This document shows, in pieces, positions 18,401-29,439 of a DNA stretch of 64,000 nt. The notes beneath the pieces are model-generated. The model had not been told where the DNA came from. It saw only the letters and a list, made by a program, of their open reading frames with translations, and did no database searches. Source of the DNA: an uncultured Acidobacteriaceae bacterium (GTDB lineage: Bacteria > Acidobacteriota > Terriglobia > Terriglobales > Acidobacteriaceae); the NCBI GenBank assembly GCA_903828675.1, contig CAIKND010000038.1, positions 1 through 64,000 on the forward strand, given 5' to 3'. Each line of letters begins with the position of its first letter. The stretch's first letter is position 1. Both the position numbers and the translations under genes were made by a program.

Positions 18401-18446
18401 GAACCCCAACCAGCCGCATTTCTGTGGCTGGTTGGGGTTCGCTTTT
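18401..18446 (+). terminator. Strong intrinsic terminator
   Basis: A perfect 15-bp stem (18401-18415 with 18426-18440) surrounds a 10-nt loop and is followed by GCTTTTG. It begins 4 nt after the GH20-fusion stop and lies between convergent genes, so it could serve both strands. Confidence 0.9.
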
Positions 18447-18468
18447 GACCGACTGCCAGGGCTCGCCG

Positions 18469-19746
18469 TTACTTCCTCTTCAGTGCCCGCCTCAATACCG
18501 TCTCAAGCGCCGCCTTCACTTCGGCATACTCCCCCGGCGCAATCGTGCCTGAGAGTTTCTCGCTTTCCAGTGCGAACATCTCCTCTTTGAGTGCATCCAG
18601 CAATGTGCATGGCTTCGCCTGTGCCGAGGCGCCAATCTGCGAAGTCCCAGTCCCCACTGCGGGGGCTGCTACAGGCGCTGGCGCTCCCACCGGCTTGCGA
18701 AGCATGAATGCAGCGGCGGCCGCCAGCAGCAGCGCCAGCGCACTCAGAATCCACCACTTGTACTTTGACAGCGGGTCGGGCGTGTTGATCGGGTTGCCTA
18801 TCCCGCCGCCGGGCTGGTTGCCGGGTGCGCTCGCGTCCGCTGCCGCGCCACCATCACCTTGTTGGCCACCTCCGGCGCCCTGCGCCGCCTTCGGCATTGA
18901 CCCAGTACCGGAGATCGTAAATTCAAGCACCTTGCCCGGCAGTCCATTCTTGGCAATGTAGGTCTGAATGCCGGGGTCTTCGGCCACTGACCTGAAGGCC
19001 TCTGGCGTCGCCGAGACAAAAGTAATGCTCTTGGGCAGCAGCACGGCTACGTTGTCGGCCGGCAGAGTGACTTCGGATTTAAAGGTGTACTTGCCTGCGC
19101 TATAAGGCAGGCTGTAGCCCACCTGAAAGAGCGTGTTCTTGTCGCCATCGTCCGGCTGAATGGGAAAGTTGAAGGCGTAGTGCCCTTTCGGTCCATCCGG
19201 GTCCAGCTTGACGGAGGTGGGCAGGCCATTGGGCCTCTGTGCGCCCACGTCGCTAACTTGAGCCTCCGCCGGCAGCACTATCTCGAAGGAGCGCGGACTC
19301 CACTGCGTCGTCGGAGGATTACTTGTGTTGTGCAGAAAGAACCGCTCGTTGACCTTGAGCTGGCTGCCGTCGGTCTCAATCTCTATGACATCGGCCTCAA
19401 TGGAAACACCCTTCACCTTCGCCGCCACATCATAAACCGCGATGTCGCCCTGTGCGCTACCCTGCGGCGCGGCGATAAAGTAGCCTGCACCCTGGTGTGT
19501 AACCCGCACCAGGTAGGGGCCGCTTCCGGGTTCCTTGAGCGTATACCGCCCCTTGGCATCGGTGGCCGTGTGGGCAACTTCCCCCATGCCGGCCTGCACG
19601 TCTACCAGCACCACGACATCTCCCGCGGCAGGCTTCCCCGTTGTCTTGTCCGTTACCGTGCCGGTCACGGAAGCGGCCTGCGCCAAAGCGCCCGTAAAAA
19701 GAAAGCTCATTGCAACGGTGCGAAGAACAAATTGAGTCGAATTCAT
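18469..19746 (-). CDS. Carboxypeptidase-regulatory-like envelope protein
   Basis: The 425-residue protein begins with a signal peptide (cleavage near AQAAS). A carboxypeptidase regulatory-like (Ig-type) domain spans about residues 25-110, with GTVTDKTTGKPAAGDVVVLVD and GRYTLKE. A second beta-rich region follows, then a Gly/Ala/Pro-rich linker, one transmembrane segment, WWILSALALLLAAAAAFML (about 330-350), and a cytoplasmic tail predicted to be helical. No enzymatic residues are apparent. It follows the ccm genes on the same strand after about 125 bp, so it may be co-expressed with cytochrome maturation. Its function is unknown. Confidence 0.7.
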   Translation of the reverse strand: MNSTQFVLRTVAMSFLFTGALAQAASVTGTVTDKTTGKPAAGDVVVLVDVQAGMGEVAHTATDAKGRYTLKEPGSGPYLVRVTHQGAGYFIAAPQGSAQGDIAVYDVAAKVKGVSIEADVIEIETDGSQLKVNERFFLHNTSNPPTTQWSPRSFEIVLPAEAQVSDVGAQRPNGLPTSVKLDPDGPKGHYAFNFPIQPDDGDKNTLFQVGYSLPYSAGKYTFKSEVTLPADNVAVLLPKSITFVSATPEAFRSVAEDPGIQTYIAKNGLPGKVLEFTISGTGSMPKAAQGAGGGQQGDGGAAADASAPGNQPGGGIGNPINTPDPLSKYKWWILSALALLLAAAAAFMLRKPVGAPAPVAAPAVGTGTSQIGASAQAKPCTLLDALKEEMFALESEKLSGTIAPGEYAEVKAALETVLRRALKRK

Positions 19747-19871
19747 GGTCGTTAGAACATCCTATAGGTGTGATGTGGGTAAATCAGCCATCAAACTGCG
19801 GGGAAAAAACCGGGGGAACAACCCTCTCGACTCTGCCCGGTGTTGCTCAGCAATTCAGCGCTTGCAGTGGT

Positions 19872-20150
19872 TCAAACCTGCTGCAGATGATCGATCTCGG
19901 CAAGCAACTGGGCAGTCTCGTTTTCAAGCTGCGCGCGCTGCACCTGAAAGTCCTCTTCAGGATACTTCCCGGCGCGGTACTCGAAGCTCAGATCGCGCAG
20001 ATTCTCATACAGCTGATCTTTCCGCTCGAGCAGGTAGTCCAGGCGGGTTTTCTCGCGCTGACTGGCCGAGACATCGTCCGGCCAAAATGTGTAAATCACG
20101 AGTGCGAACAAGAGAAGCACTCCGGCGATGAGGCCCTGGGTTACGGTCAT
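19872..20150 (-). CDS. Short CcmI-like membrane protein
   Basis: The protein has 92 residues: one N-terminal transmembrane helix (about 5-24) and a charged helical domain with LDYLLERKDQLYENLRDL and FEYRAGKYPEEDF. This matches the N-terminal part of CcmI/CycH, which presents apocytochrome c to the haem lyase. The TPR half of canonical CcmI is absent. The ATG at 20150 is 4 nt after the ccmH stop, so translation is probably coupled; longer in-frame starts would lie inside ccmH. It is the last ccm gene of the group. Confidence 0.75.
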   Translation of the reverse strand: MTVTQGLIAGVLLLFALVIYTFWPDDVSASQREKTRLDYLLERKDQLYENLRDLSFEYRAGKYPEEDFQVQRAQLENETAQLLAEIDHLQQV

Positions 20151-20154
20151 GGCT

Positions 20155-20673
20155 TTAGAACCCTCCGTCGATGCCGGTGTCCGTCTCCCGGCGAATCTTT
20201 TCCCTGCGTTCGCGATCTTCAGGATCTTCGTTCTCCGGGTCAATCGCTGATCCCAGGGCTTTTGCTCCCGACAAGCCTGACCAGCGCCGAACCAGCAGAA
20301 TCGTTCCCAGCAGCGCCGCGGCAAACACCGCGAAAGGCGCAATCCAAGCCACCAGGTCGAATCCATGGGTGGTGGGTGCGGCCAGCATGGTCGCGCCATA
20401 TTTTCCCGAGAACCACTCCAGAATTTCCTTATCGCTCTTGCCGTCGGAGATGAGGCCGGTCAACTCTTTGCGTTCGCGGCCCGACTCAGGACAGCCCACA
20501 TGGTTGCACTCTCCTAGCAGTTGCGCGCACCCGCAGGTGCACATCAGTCTGTGGCCCAGGTCGTTGAAGCGGGAACCTGCGTCGGTAGCGCCCAGCGAGA
20601 AACAGACGGCCACTGCCAGCAACAACGCTTGCGCCGTCTTCATCCAAAAGTGGAAACGCAACGGATTAGCCAT
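20155..20673 (-). CDS. ccmH: Cytochrome c maturation protein CcmH
   Basis: The 172-residue protein has an N-terminal signal/anchor (about 10-30) and a thiol region with CTCGCAQLLGEC, the variant cysteine cluster seen in non-proteobacterial CcmH. A transmembrane helix (about 110-130, PFAVFAAALLGTILL) and a charged tail follow. CcmH keeps the apocytochrome CxxCH thiols reduced for haem ligation in the periplasm. The ATG at 20673 overlaps the ccmF TGA by one base, so the two are translationally coupled. An upstream in-frame start would extend far into ccmF and is unlikely. Confidence 0.88.
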   Translation of the reverse strand: MANPLRFHFWMKTAQALLLAVAVCFSLGATDAGSRFNDLGHRLMCTCGCAQLLGECNHVGCPESGRERKELTGLISDGKSDKEILEWFSGKYGATMLAAPTTHGFDLVAWIAPFAVFAAALLGTILLVRRWSGLSGAKALGSAIDPENEDPEDRERREKIRRETDTGIDGGF

Positions 20674-22736
20674 CAGTCGCCGCCTTTCAACGCCGGCTCG
20701 GTAGGAACCGTGCGCACCGCGGGCACGCGCAGGGCAGCGCTTGCCGGGGTAAGACTGGGCACGAGAGCCACAAACGTGCCAAAGACCATCACCACCAGCC
20801 CCGCCCAGATCCAACCCACCAGCGGGTTGAGGAAGGCCTTGATAATCGGCTGGCCGCTGTCGGGATTTGTGCCCTCATACACCACATAAAGGTCCCAACT
20901 GGGAACGGAATGAATGGCTACCATCGTCTGGGGTTGGCTGCTGGCCAGGTATACGCGCTTCTCGGGAGTCATTTGAAACTGCTTGGCGCCGCCCTTGTAC
21001 ACATCCAGCAGCGCGTACTCCGAGTTGTAGTTGAGATTCGAGTCCTGGGTGAAGCCAACGCACTCCAGCGTATAGGGGCCTATGAGCAATTTGTCGTGCA
21101 AGCCCAGTTCTTTTTCCTGGTTTTGGTTGAAGGCCGCTCCGGCCAGTCCCATCACCACGACTACGACGCCAATATGAATGATGTAGCCGCCGTAACGGCG
21201 GGTGTTGCGACGCGTCAGCAACCAGGTGGCGACAAACAGGTTCCGGCCCGTCTGCCGTGCGATAACGCCCGCACCGCGCAGGAACTCCGACAAGATCGCC
21301 ACGAACACCGCCGCGGACACCGCGAAAGCTACCAGCGCGTAGAAGTCGCCGGTCGAAAATGCGCCGTCTCTCCAGACCCGCACTCCTGCGATAAAGCAGA
21401 CGATGACCGTGCCCCAGAGAGCTATAACCGGCAATACAAAGTTGCGGCGAATGCTTTTGAACGAAGTAGCGCGCCACGGCAACAGCGGCCCCACGCCGGT
21501 CAGGAAAAGCAGAAACAAGCCGATTGGCACGGCTACGCGGTTATAAAACGGCGCGCCTACGGTGACCTTATTCCCCACCACATATTCACTGAGGATTGGG
21601 AAAAGCGTTCCCCACAAAATAACGAAGCAGGCAGTCAGCAACACGAGATTGTTGAAAAGAAAACTGGACTCGCGGCTTACCAGCGACTCCAGGTGGTGAT
21701 CGCTCTTCAGATGGCTGCGCTGCAGCACGTAGGTAAAGATGCAGACCGCCAGCACGATAAGCATGAAGGCGACAAACCAGTTGCCGATGGACGACTGGGC
21801 GAACGCATGCACTGAGCTGACCAGTCCAGCGCGCGTCAGCAGCGTTCCCAGAAGCGTAAGCAGAAATGTGGAGAAGATCAGCCACACATTCCAGCTCTTC
21901 ATCATTCCCCGCTTCTCCTGCATCATCACCGAGTGCAGAAAGGCTGTTCCCGTAAGCCATGGCATGAAACTCGCGTTCTCCACCGGGTCCCATCCCCAAT
22001 AGCCGCCCCATCCAAGCACGGCATAGGCCCAATGCATTCCCAGAAAGATGCCGGCCGTCAGGAACAGCCACGTCACCATAGTCCATGCGCGCGTCACCTT
22101 GATCCATTTCTCACCGGGGTAGCGCATCATCAAAGCGCCCAGCGCAAACGCGAATGGAACCGAAAAGCCCACATAGCCCAGGTAAAGCAAGGGCGGATGG
22201 ATGACCATCTCCGGGTATTGGAGCAGAGGATTCAGCCCGTTGCCGTCTTCCGGAATCGCGCCCTTCAGCAGCGCGAACGGCGGTGCGGCAAAGTTGAGGA
22301 CTGCAAGAAAGAAAACCTGGATTCCAGCCAGAATCGTGCCCGCGTAGGCATACAGTCTTACGTCGGTCTTGTGCGTCAACCGCAGAACAAACCCAAATAC
22401 ACCCAACAACCAGGCCCATAGAAGCAGCGAACCCTCCTGGCCACTCCAAAGGGCGGAGAATTTGTAGGCCCCCGGCAAGGCCCGGTTCGAGTGCTCCATG
22501 ATGTAGGTAATCGAGAAATCGTTGGCAAAGACTGACCAGATGAGGGCGAAAGCCGCTGCGCTCACCGCCAGAAAGCCGGCGATCCCGGCACGGCGCGCCG
22601 TGTCGGCCAGCCGCTCAGGAGAGAAGCGCGCTGGCTGGCCTGAGACAAGCAGCCGCAGAGCCAACGCTCCTGCCAACAAATTGTATGCGGCCAACGCTAG
22701 GGCGATAAGAAGAGCAAAACTACCGAAAGCTGCCAT
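20673..22736 (-). CDS. ccmF: Haem lyase subunit CcmF
   Basis: The 687-residue polytopic protein has about 14 membrane helices. The haem-handling WWD motif is clear in GWGGYWGWDPVENASFMPW, and conserved periplasmic histidines appear in MVIHPPLLYLGY and SSVHAFAQS. CcmF joins haem to apocytochrome thiols. GGAG is 5 nt upstream of the ATG. ccmA, ccmB, ccmC and ccmE are not in the window and must lie elsewhere. The eight-haem cytochrome at 25487-26719 and the propeller-TPR protein are likely clients. Confidence 0.95.
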   Translation of the reverse strand: MAAFGSFALLIALALAAYNLLAGALALRLLVSGQPARFSPERLADTARRAGIAGFLAVSAAAFALIWSVFANDFSITYIMEHSNRALPGAYKFSALWSGQEGSLLLWAWLLGVFGFVLRLTHKTDVRLYAYAGTILAGIQVFFLAVLNFAAPPFALLKGAIPEDGNGLNPLLQYPEMVIHPPLLYLGYVGFSVPFAFALGALMMRYPGEKWIKVTRAWTMVTWLFLTAGIFLGMHWAYAVLGWGGYWGWDPVENASFMPWLTGTAFLHSVMMQEKRGMMKSWNVWLIFSTFLLTLLGTLLTRAGLVSSVHAFAQSSIGNWFVAFMLIVLAVCIFTYVLQRSHLKSDHHLESLVSRESSFLFNNLVLLTACFVILWGTLFPILSEYVVGNKVTVGAPFYNRVAVPIGLFLLFLTGVGPLLPWRATSFKSIRRNFVLPVIALWGTVIVCFIAGVRVWRDGAFSTGDFYALVAFAVSAAVFVAILSEFLRGAGVIARQTGRNLFVATWLLTRRNTRRYGGYIIHIGVVVVVMGLAGAAFNQNQEKELGLHDKLLIGPYTLECVGFTQDSNLNYNSEYALLDVYKGGAKQFQMTPEKRVYLASSQPQTMVAIHSVPSWDLYVVYEGTNPDSGQPIIKAFLNPLVGWIWAGLVVMVFGTFVALVPSLTPASAALRVPAVRTVPTEPALKGGD

Positions 22737-22897
22737 TAAGACTCCACGATGATTCTCGCACGCAGACCAGGAAGCAAAGAGCCTCCGGATATGCTAATTC
22801 TCATGCCATCATGGGTTTTCGGTGTGTGATCCAGCTCACGCCTCGGAAAAGAACTGGAAGCTTTGAATTTGAATGCAGCGTCAAGGCCCGCCTTTGT

Positions 22898-23278
22898 TCA
22901 GGCAGTTTTGAGTTCGTTCTGCGCAAGCATCTGCCCGGCCTGACTCAACATCTCTTCAGCCACTATGGGGCGAGAGAGAAACCGTACGCGCTCCCCGGCA
23001 TAATCGTCGGGATGTTCGCTCGGATTGCCCAGCACGAGGACTGGTAGAGAGGGCATGCGGGTATGCAACTCGGCAACAAATGCAGGCCCGCCGATACCTG
23101 GCATGTGGTGGCCTGTGACGACCAAGCCAAGGTTCCCGGCAAATTGGGGCTGCTCAACGAGGCAAAGCGCCTCTGCCGCGTCAGAAACCCGCCGTACGTC
23201 CGGGAATCGCCTCTCCAGAATCGACAAGCGCACGAATGCCTGCAGAGGGTCATCGTCCACCAATAATATTGTCCCCAT
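22898..23278 (-). CDS. Degenerate response-regulator receiver protein
   Basis: The 126-residue single receiver-like domain starts TILLVDDDPLQ, with the acidic pair at 8-9. At the phosphoacceptor position the usual D is Gly56 (LVVTGHHMPG), and the C-terminal KP is replaced by Arg-Pro (FLSRPI). A true receiver would be phosphorylated on Asp; this one cannot be in the standard way, so it is likely a pseudo-receiver that works through binding. ATG 23278 follows CAGGGG. A longer in-frame start at 23392 would add an unrelated N-terminus. No kinase or output domain is adjacent. Confidence 0.8.
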   Translation of the reverse strand: MGTILLVDDDPLQAFVRLSILERRFPDVRRVSDAAEALCLVEQPQFAGNLGLVVTGHHMPGIGGPAFVAELHTRMPSLPVLVLGNPSEHPDDYAGERVRFLSRPIVAEEMLSQAGQMLAQNELKTA

Positions 23279-23404
23279 ATACCCCTGAGTTTGTGCGGCC
23301 CAAAGCTGGGTGAGCCGCGTACATAATTTGCCAACTAGCAATAAGATGATGAAAACGGCACTATCGTTGCCTGAGCCCCTCTGTAGATGCAAGCTGGCGA
23401 GGCT

Positions 23405-25396
<1,992 letters not shown>

Positions 25397-25402
25397 AGCA
25401 GA

Positions 25403-25408
25403 ATTATA
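25403..25408 (-). promoter_or_regulatory. -10 element for leaderless uvrB transcript
   Basis: Minus-strand TATAAT lies 6 nt before the uvrB ATG, which places the expected start site at or next to the A of the initiation codon. A weak TTCGCT about 18 nt upstream may be the -35. There is no Shine-Dalgarno sequence. The leaderless reading is inference from spacing. Confidence 0.65.
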
Positions 25409-25486
25409 CGCGAAGAGCGAAGAATTAGCGAAAATAAACTCGCCACAAAACCTCAAATTGACTCAATGAACGGCCCTGCCCACCCG

Positions 25487-26719
25487 CTACCGGGCCACCC
25501 GCCAAGGCGAGGTTGTTCCCCACGCCTTCAACTGCTCTGCCGCCCACTTCGTCGACTTCCCGGCGTGGCACGAAGTGCATGGATTCGGTATCCCCAACTG
25601 ATCCGTCTCCGCTGGCGTGATGAAACGGAATGTGTGCGTACTAACGAAGTTATCCTTGATGGTCTGCTCGATCTTCGGCATGTGGCAGGCCACGCACTCG
25701 CTGCCCGCGCTGCCTTCTGCATGGTGGGTGTGTTCGCTCACCGTACCGCGAAGCCCTGCGAGATTTTGCTTGGTGTGACAGAAAAGGCAAAGGGAATTCC
25801 CCGGCATATTCACATTCGATTTGCTCGCGTTGCTGTGAACCTGGTGGCAATCAAAGCAGCGAAGTCCGCGATGGTACATATTGCTTTGCACAAAATCGTT
25901 ACCCTGCATGCGATTCTTGTGAGCGGTCATGTCGGCGAACTGGTAAAAGTTGGCCGTCCCCGGCTTCAATAGCTCCAGCTTCCAGGAATCGGCTAGCCGT
26001 TCTCCGGGCAAATAGCCAACCGGCCAATCGTAGTGCTTCCCCCCGATTGGGTCGGTAAGCGGCTGACCCTGGCTGTGACACTGCATGCACGTATCGTTTC
26101 CCCGCACATAGTCCAGCGTCTCCGGATTCACGATGTTCTTCCGGGTAGGGTGTTCCACATGCAGGCTGCCTGGACCGTGGCACTTTTCGCAGCCCACATT
26201 CCATTCCGTAACCTGTTTCGTCTCGATGTTGTAGTTGACTGAATGGCATCCGTCGCACGTGGGCCCGGTTGGCCGGTCAAAGTTCGTCGGACCATAAAAC
26301 GGAACCCACCAGTCCGTGCCGGCCTCCACGTGATAGGGGAGCCAGCGCCGTTTCTGCACGTCCCATTGGGCAGGCAGCGGATAATAGTCGTCGCCTCGCT
26401 TGGTAAAGTAGCGCTGCTTCCAACGGCTTCCGTATACAAAAGCCACCTGGTCAAGGCCAAACGCGCGAACGGGATCGTCATGCGCGAAGTCTCCAAGAAC
26501 AGCCTCCGGATGCACCTTCGGATCAAGAACAACGTTCGCCATGCGCGTCTGCTTCCAACCGTTGTACTGCGCCAGGTGGCAGCCCTTGCAACTCTCTGAC
26601 CCCGCGAAGTGCGCCTTCATTTCCTGTGCGCAAAGCCCCGCAGGCACCTGAAAAACCATGAGCATAGCGATGGAAGCAAAGAACAAAGTCCACAACTTGC
26701 CGTCTTCGATTGATCTCAA
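25487..26719 (-). CDS. Eight-haem c-type cytochrome
   Basis: The 410-residue secreted protein begins with a signal peptide and has eight CxxCH motifs: CKGCH, CDGCH, CEKCH, CMQCH, CFDCH, CLFCH, CVACH and CTSCH. The pattern suggests a periplasmic multihaem electron carrier or oxidoreductase; no catalytic hallmark of a named nitrite or sulfite enzyme could be assigned. The start is TTG at 26719, supported by AAGGAG 5 nt upstream. The AsmA gene lies 83 bp upstream on the same strand. Haem attachment would use the Ccm system. The C-terminal end overlaps one copy of the GGCCACCCGCC repeat tag. Confidence 0.92.
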   Translation of the reverse strand: MRSIEDGKLWTLFFASIAMLMVFQVPAGLCAQEMKAHFAGSESCKGCHLAQYNGWKQTRMANVVLDPKVHPEAVLGDFAHDDPVRAFGLDQVAFVYGSRWKQRYFTKRGDDYYPLPAQWDVQKRRWLPYHVEAGTDWWVPFYGPTNFDRPTGPTCDGCHSVNYNIETKQVTEWNVGCEKCHGPGSLHVEHPTRKNIVNPETLDYVRGNDTCMQCHSQGQPLTDPIGGKHYDWPVGYLPGERLADSWKLELLKPGTANFYQFADMTAHKNRMQGNDFVQSNMYHRGLRCFDCHQVHSNASKSNVNMPGNSLCLFCHTKQNLAGLRGTVSEHTHHAEGSAGSECVACHMPKIEQTIKDNFVSTHTFRFITPAETDQLGIPNPCTSCHAGKSTKWAAEQLKAWGTTSPWRVAR

Positions 26720-26802
26720 GTGAACTCCTTGCCTTGCCGATCAGATGACAGCCCGAGCGAAGCGGCTACCCCCGCCATTGCCGTCGCCTTCCTGCCCACC
26801 GG

Positions 26803-28380
26803 TCATTTCAACATAGCCCGGAAGTTGGCGCGGATGTGTGGATTCGACGCAGTCCCTGTGATGGTAAGCGGTATACCGTTGTTTGAGCTAGCGGGCGCTT
26901 TCAATTTGAGACTGCGGAACCCGCCCAACAGGCCGCTTACGACATTCACTGCTTCGTTGGCTACCGCACCAACTCCCGTGGACGAGTTGAACTTGGCCGT
27001 CAGATTGAAGTCGAGCGCGCCTGATGCCGCAACGCAACCGTCGCCGCTGGCCGTGCCCACCTCGGGGAGATTCGCCTGGATGTTAGTGAACTGGGTAGAC
27101 TGCGGCGACGAGCTCACCTCGGCGCGCAGGGTCTGGATAGTCGTGCCGCCACCCTTCCTTCCGAATGGATTCAAGCCTTCGATCTTCGACCCCAGATCAA
27201 ATCCCGCAAGCATCGTGTTATCGACCTCGACAGGTCCCGTAACCGTGATGGCGCTGGCGGGTCCGGTCGCCGCAAGACTGGCGGTCAGCGTCCCCCCTTT
27301 GAGAGCAGAGCCGCTGGGCAGCTTCACCCCGACCGTGGGCAGCAATTGCTCCAGTTGATCGATCGGGAGTTCCTGCGCGGCCAGGTGCAGGTCAAGCACG
27401 GCGCCCTGCCCGGTGAGCCGGTAGCCGCCGCTCACATGCGCCACCACCGAGCCTGTATGGACAGAAATATCGGAGACTCTTCCCACGCGCGTCTCAAGAT
27501 CTTGGGAGATGGCAAAGTCGATGTCGACCGGCCGCTGTGCCGGAGATCCATTGTGCGCCAACTGCAGCCTCGACGCTTGAATCTTTCCTTTACTCGTGAG
27601 GGCTACCCCATCGGACGAAAGCTGAGCGTCAATATCTGCATTCATTGAAATTCCGGCGCTCGGTTCCAACACGCCCGCGGCAACCGGATCAAAATGATGA
27701 AGCTTCAACGCAGCGCTGAAAGGCGTATCGGCAGTGTTCTTTTGTGCCAGCGGGCCTGCGTTTCCGTTCAGGTCGAACCAGCCTCCTCCGGGCAATTTGG
27801 CCGAAAGCCGGAACGGAAATGACTTGAGAAAGGAAAGCTGCTGGATCGCCAGGTCGATGCCAGTGTAGACGAAAGGCTTGCCGGTATCGGGGAGGGACGA
27901 GACGGAGGCGCTGCCGTCATTGATCTTCAACTCGCCAATGGTCAGATCGGGGAGAGCGCTCTGGCTCTGAGGGGCTGTAGATGCCGTGGCATTGCCAAAA
28001 CTGGAGAAGTTCCAGATGCCGCTCTGCGACTGGATCAGACGAATGGCCGGGGAGTCGACGGTGAGTTTGGTAATCCGCACCTGGCGATGAAAAACCAGTG
28101 CCCCAGTCTCAACGCCGATATAGAGAGATTTCGCTTGAATAAACGGTGACGTGCTGAAAGCTGGGTCGTCGGAGATCGCGATGTTCTCTGCGACAATGCT
28201 GCCGCGCAAAACTGAAAAGCCCAGGTGGCCGAGCGCGATTTTGCGTTCCATCGCATTTGATAGCTGGTCCTCAAGCTTCGGCCGGAAGGTATCGGCGTTT
28301 ACGAGGAATGGAATGGCCACAACAATCACGACGGCAAGTGCGACGGCCGCAACGGCCACTTTAACCCAGAGCCTTTGCAT
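26803..28380 (-). CDS. AsmA-family envelope protein
   Basis: The 525-residue protein has a single N-terminal membrane anchor (about residues 8-28) and a long periplasmic part. AsmA-type segments are visible near the start (ALGHLGFSVLRGSIVAENI) and near the end (GGTLTASLAATGPASAI and GIPLTITGTASNPHIRAN). AsmA-like proteins bridge inner and outer membranes and help lipid transport; that role is known for family relatives, not shown here. ATG 28380 has an AAAGGAGA site 5-6 nt upstream, which argues against the longer frame beginning at 28470. It precedes the multihaem cytochrome. Confidence 0.88.
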   Translation of the reverse strand: MQRLWVKVAVAAVALAVVIVVAIPFLVNADTFRPKLEDQLSNAMERKIALGHLGFSVLRGSIVAENIAISDDPAFSTSPFIQAKSLYIGVETGALVFHRQVRITKLTVDSPAIRLIQSQSGIWNFSSFGNATASTAPQSQSALPDLTIGELKINDGSASVSSLPDTGKPFVYTGIDLAIQQLSFLKSFPFRLSAKLPGGGWFDLNGNAGPLAQKNTADTPFSAALKLHHFDPVAAGVLEPSAGISMNADIDAQLSSDGVALTSKGKIQASRLQLAHNGSPAQRPVDIDFAISQDLETRVGRVSDISVHTGSVVAHVSGGYRLTGQGAVLDLHLAAQELPIDQLEQLLPTVGVKLPSGSALKGGTLTASLAATGPASAITVTGPVEVDNTMLAGFDLGSKIEGLNPFGRKGGGTTIQTLRAEVSSSPQSTQFTNIQANLPEVGTASGDGCVAASGALDFNLTAKFNSSTGVGAVANEAVNVVSGLLGGFRSLKLKAPASSNNGIPLTITGTASNPHIRANFRAMLK

Positions 28381-28526
28381 CGGTGTCTCCTTTGAGGCGC
28401 TGATTCGCTCGCATTCTACCGCTCTGGAGCATACGTGGCCACTACTTCCCTGCGAATCTCTCCGCCGCAAGGCTCAGGCACGGCCCCTCGCTTTCTTCAA
28501 GGGACCGTCCTAAATAATCCAATTGC

Positions 28527-29267
28527 TCACCAGGGAAGAGTCTTACCGAGATGGAAAAAGCCGCCGCTGGGGCCGTCGTCCGGCAGTGTGGCGAGTGCCG
28601 CGCTGGTCTTCGCCCCTTCAGACAGTTCCATGGTGGCTTGCGGGCCGCCCATGTCAGTCTTCACCCAGCCTGGGTGGGCCGAGTTCACCTTGACCTTCGT
28701 GTCGCGCAGTTCGTAGGCCAGGTGGATCGTGAACGCATTTAGAGCGGTCTTCGAGGCATCGTAGGCGAAGGACTTGGCGTCGTAGAGGGGCGATTTGGGG
28801 TCGGCATGCAGCGTGAGCGAGCCGAGAATGCTGGACAGGTTTACGATGCGCCCGCCGGAGCTGCTCTTGATCAACGGCAGGAGCTTATCTGTCAGCGCTA
28901 CCTGGGAGAAGAAGTTGGTCTCGAAAATCTTGTGCAGCAGGTCAAGAGGGACATCGGAGGCGCTATGTTCGGGGCCTATGCCGGGAAATGCGCCCCCTGC
29001 GATACCGGCATTGTTCACCAGAATGTCGAGGCGCCCATAGTTCGAGTTGAAGTAGTCGTAGGCGGCCTGATGGCTCGCCGGGTTGGTGACGTCAAACTCG
29101 AGAACCTCGGCGTCGACACCGGCGGCGCGGAGTTTCTCCACTGCCCCCTCGCCCTGGGCCAGATCACGTGAGCCGATGACGATTTCGGCGGTGGATTTGA
29201 GTTCGAGCGCAGTCTGGAAACCGATGCCCCGGTTTCCACCTGTGATAAATGCGATTTTCTTTGACAT
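28527..29267 (-). CDS. Short-chain dehydrogenase/reductase
   Basis: The 246-residue classical SDR has a Rossmann fold, with the nucleotide-binding TGGNRGIG near the N-terminus, NNAG, the catalytic Ser on the strand LSSI and the Tyr/Lys pair in YDASK. It would use NAD(P)H to reduce or oxidise a carbonyl or alcohol in the cytoplasm. Residues that would point to a particular substrate are not visible, and neighbours (AsmA, mqnA) do not suggest one. It could be any of many SDR activities. The ATG has no strong ribosome site. Confidence 0.88.
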   Translation of the reverse strand: MSKKIAFITGGNRGIGFQTALELKSTAEIVIGSRDLAQGEGAVEKLRAAGVDAEVLEFDVTNPASHQAAYDYFNSNYGRLDILVNNAGIAGGAFPGIGPEHSASDVPLDLLHKIFETNFFSQVALTDKLLPLIKSSSGGRIVNLSSILGSLTLHADPKSPLYDAKSFAYDASKTALNAFTIHLAYELRDTKVKVNSAHPGWVKTDMGGPQATMELSEGAKTSAALATLPDDGPSGGFFHLGKTLPW

Positions 29268-29439
29268 GGGGGAAGTCTCTCCTGTGCGCTTTGGATTCGG
29301 GCGGAGGCGGCGAAGGTGCAGGGATTTTAGGACCGAATCGTAATGAAGGAGTAGTGAGCAAAGGCGAGTGCCGGGCCAGGAGCAGAACTTCTCCCGGTTT
29401 CAAAGAGGGGTTATGGGGCCTGCGATAACGGGATGGTCC

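Noticed and set aside
16973..18409. A 478-residue minus-strand open frame opposite the GH20 fusion
   Set aside because: It is a shadow of the well-supported plus-strand gene in GC-rich sequence; it lacks a ribosome site and recognisable domains.
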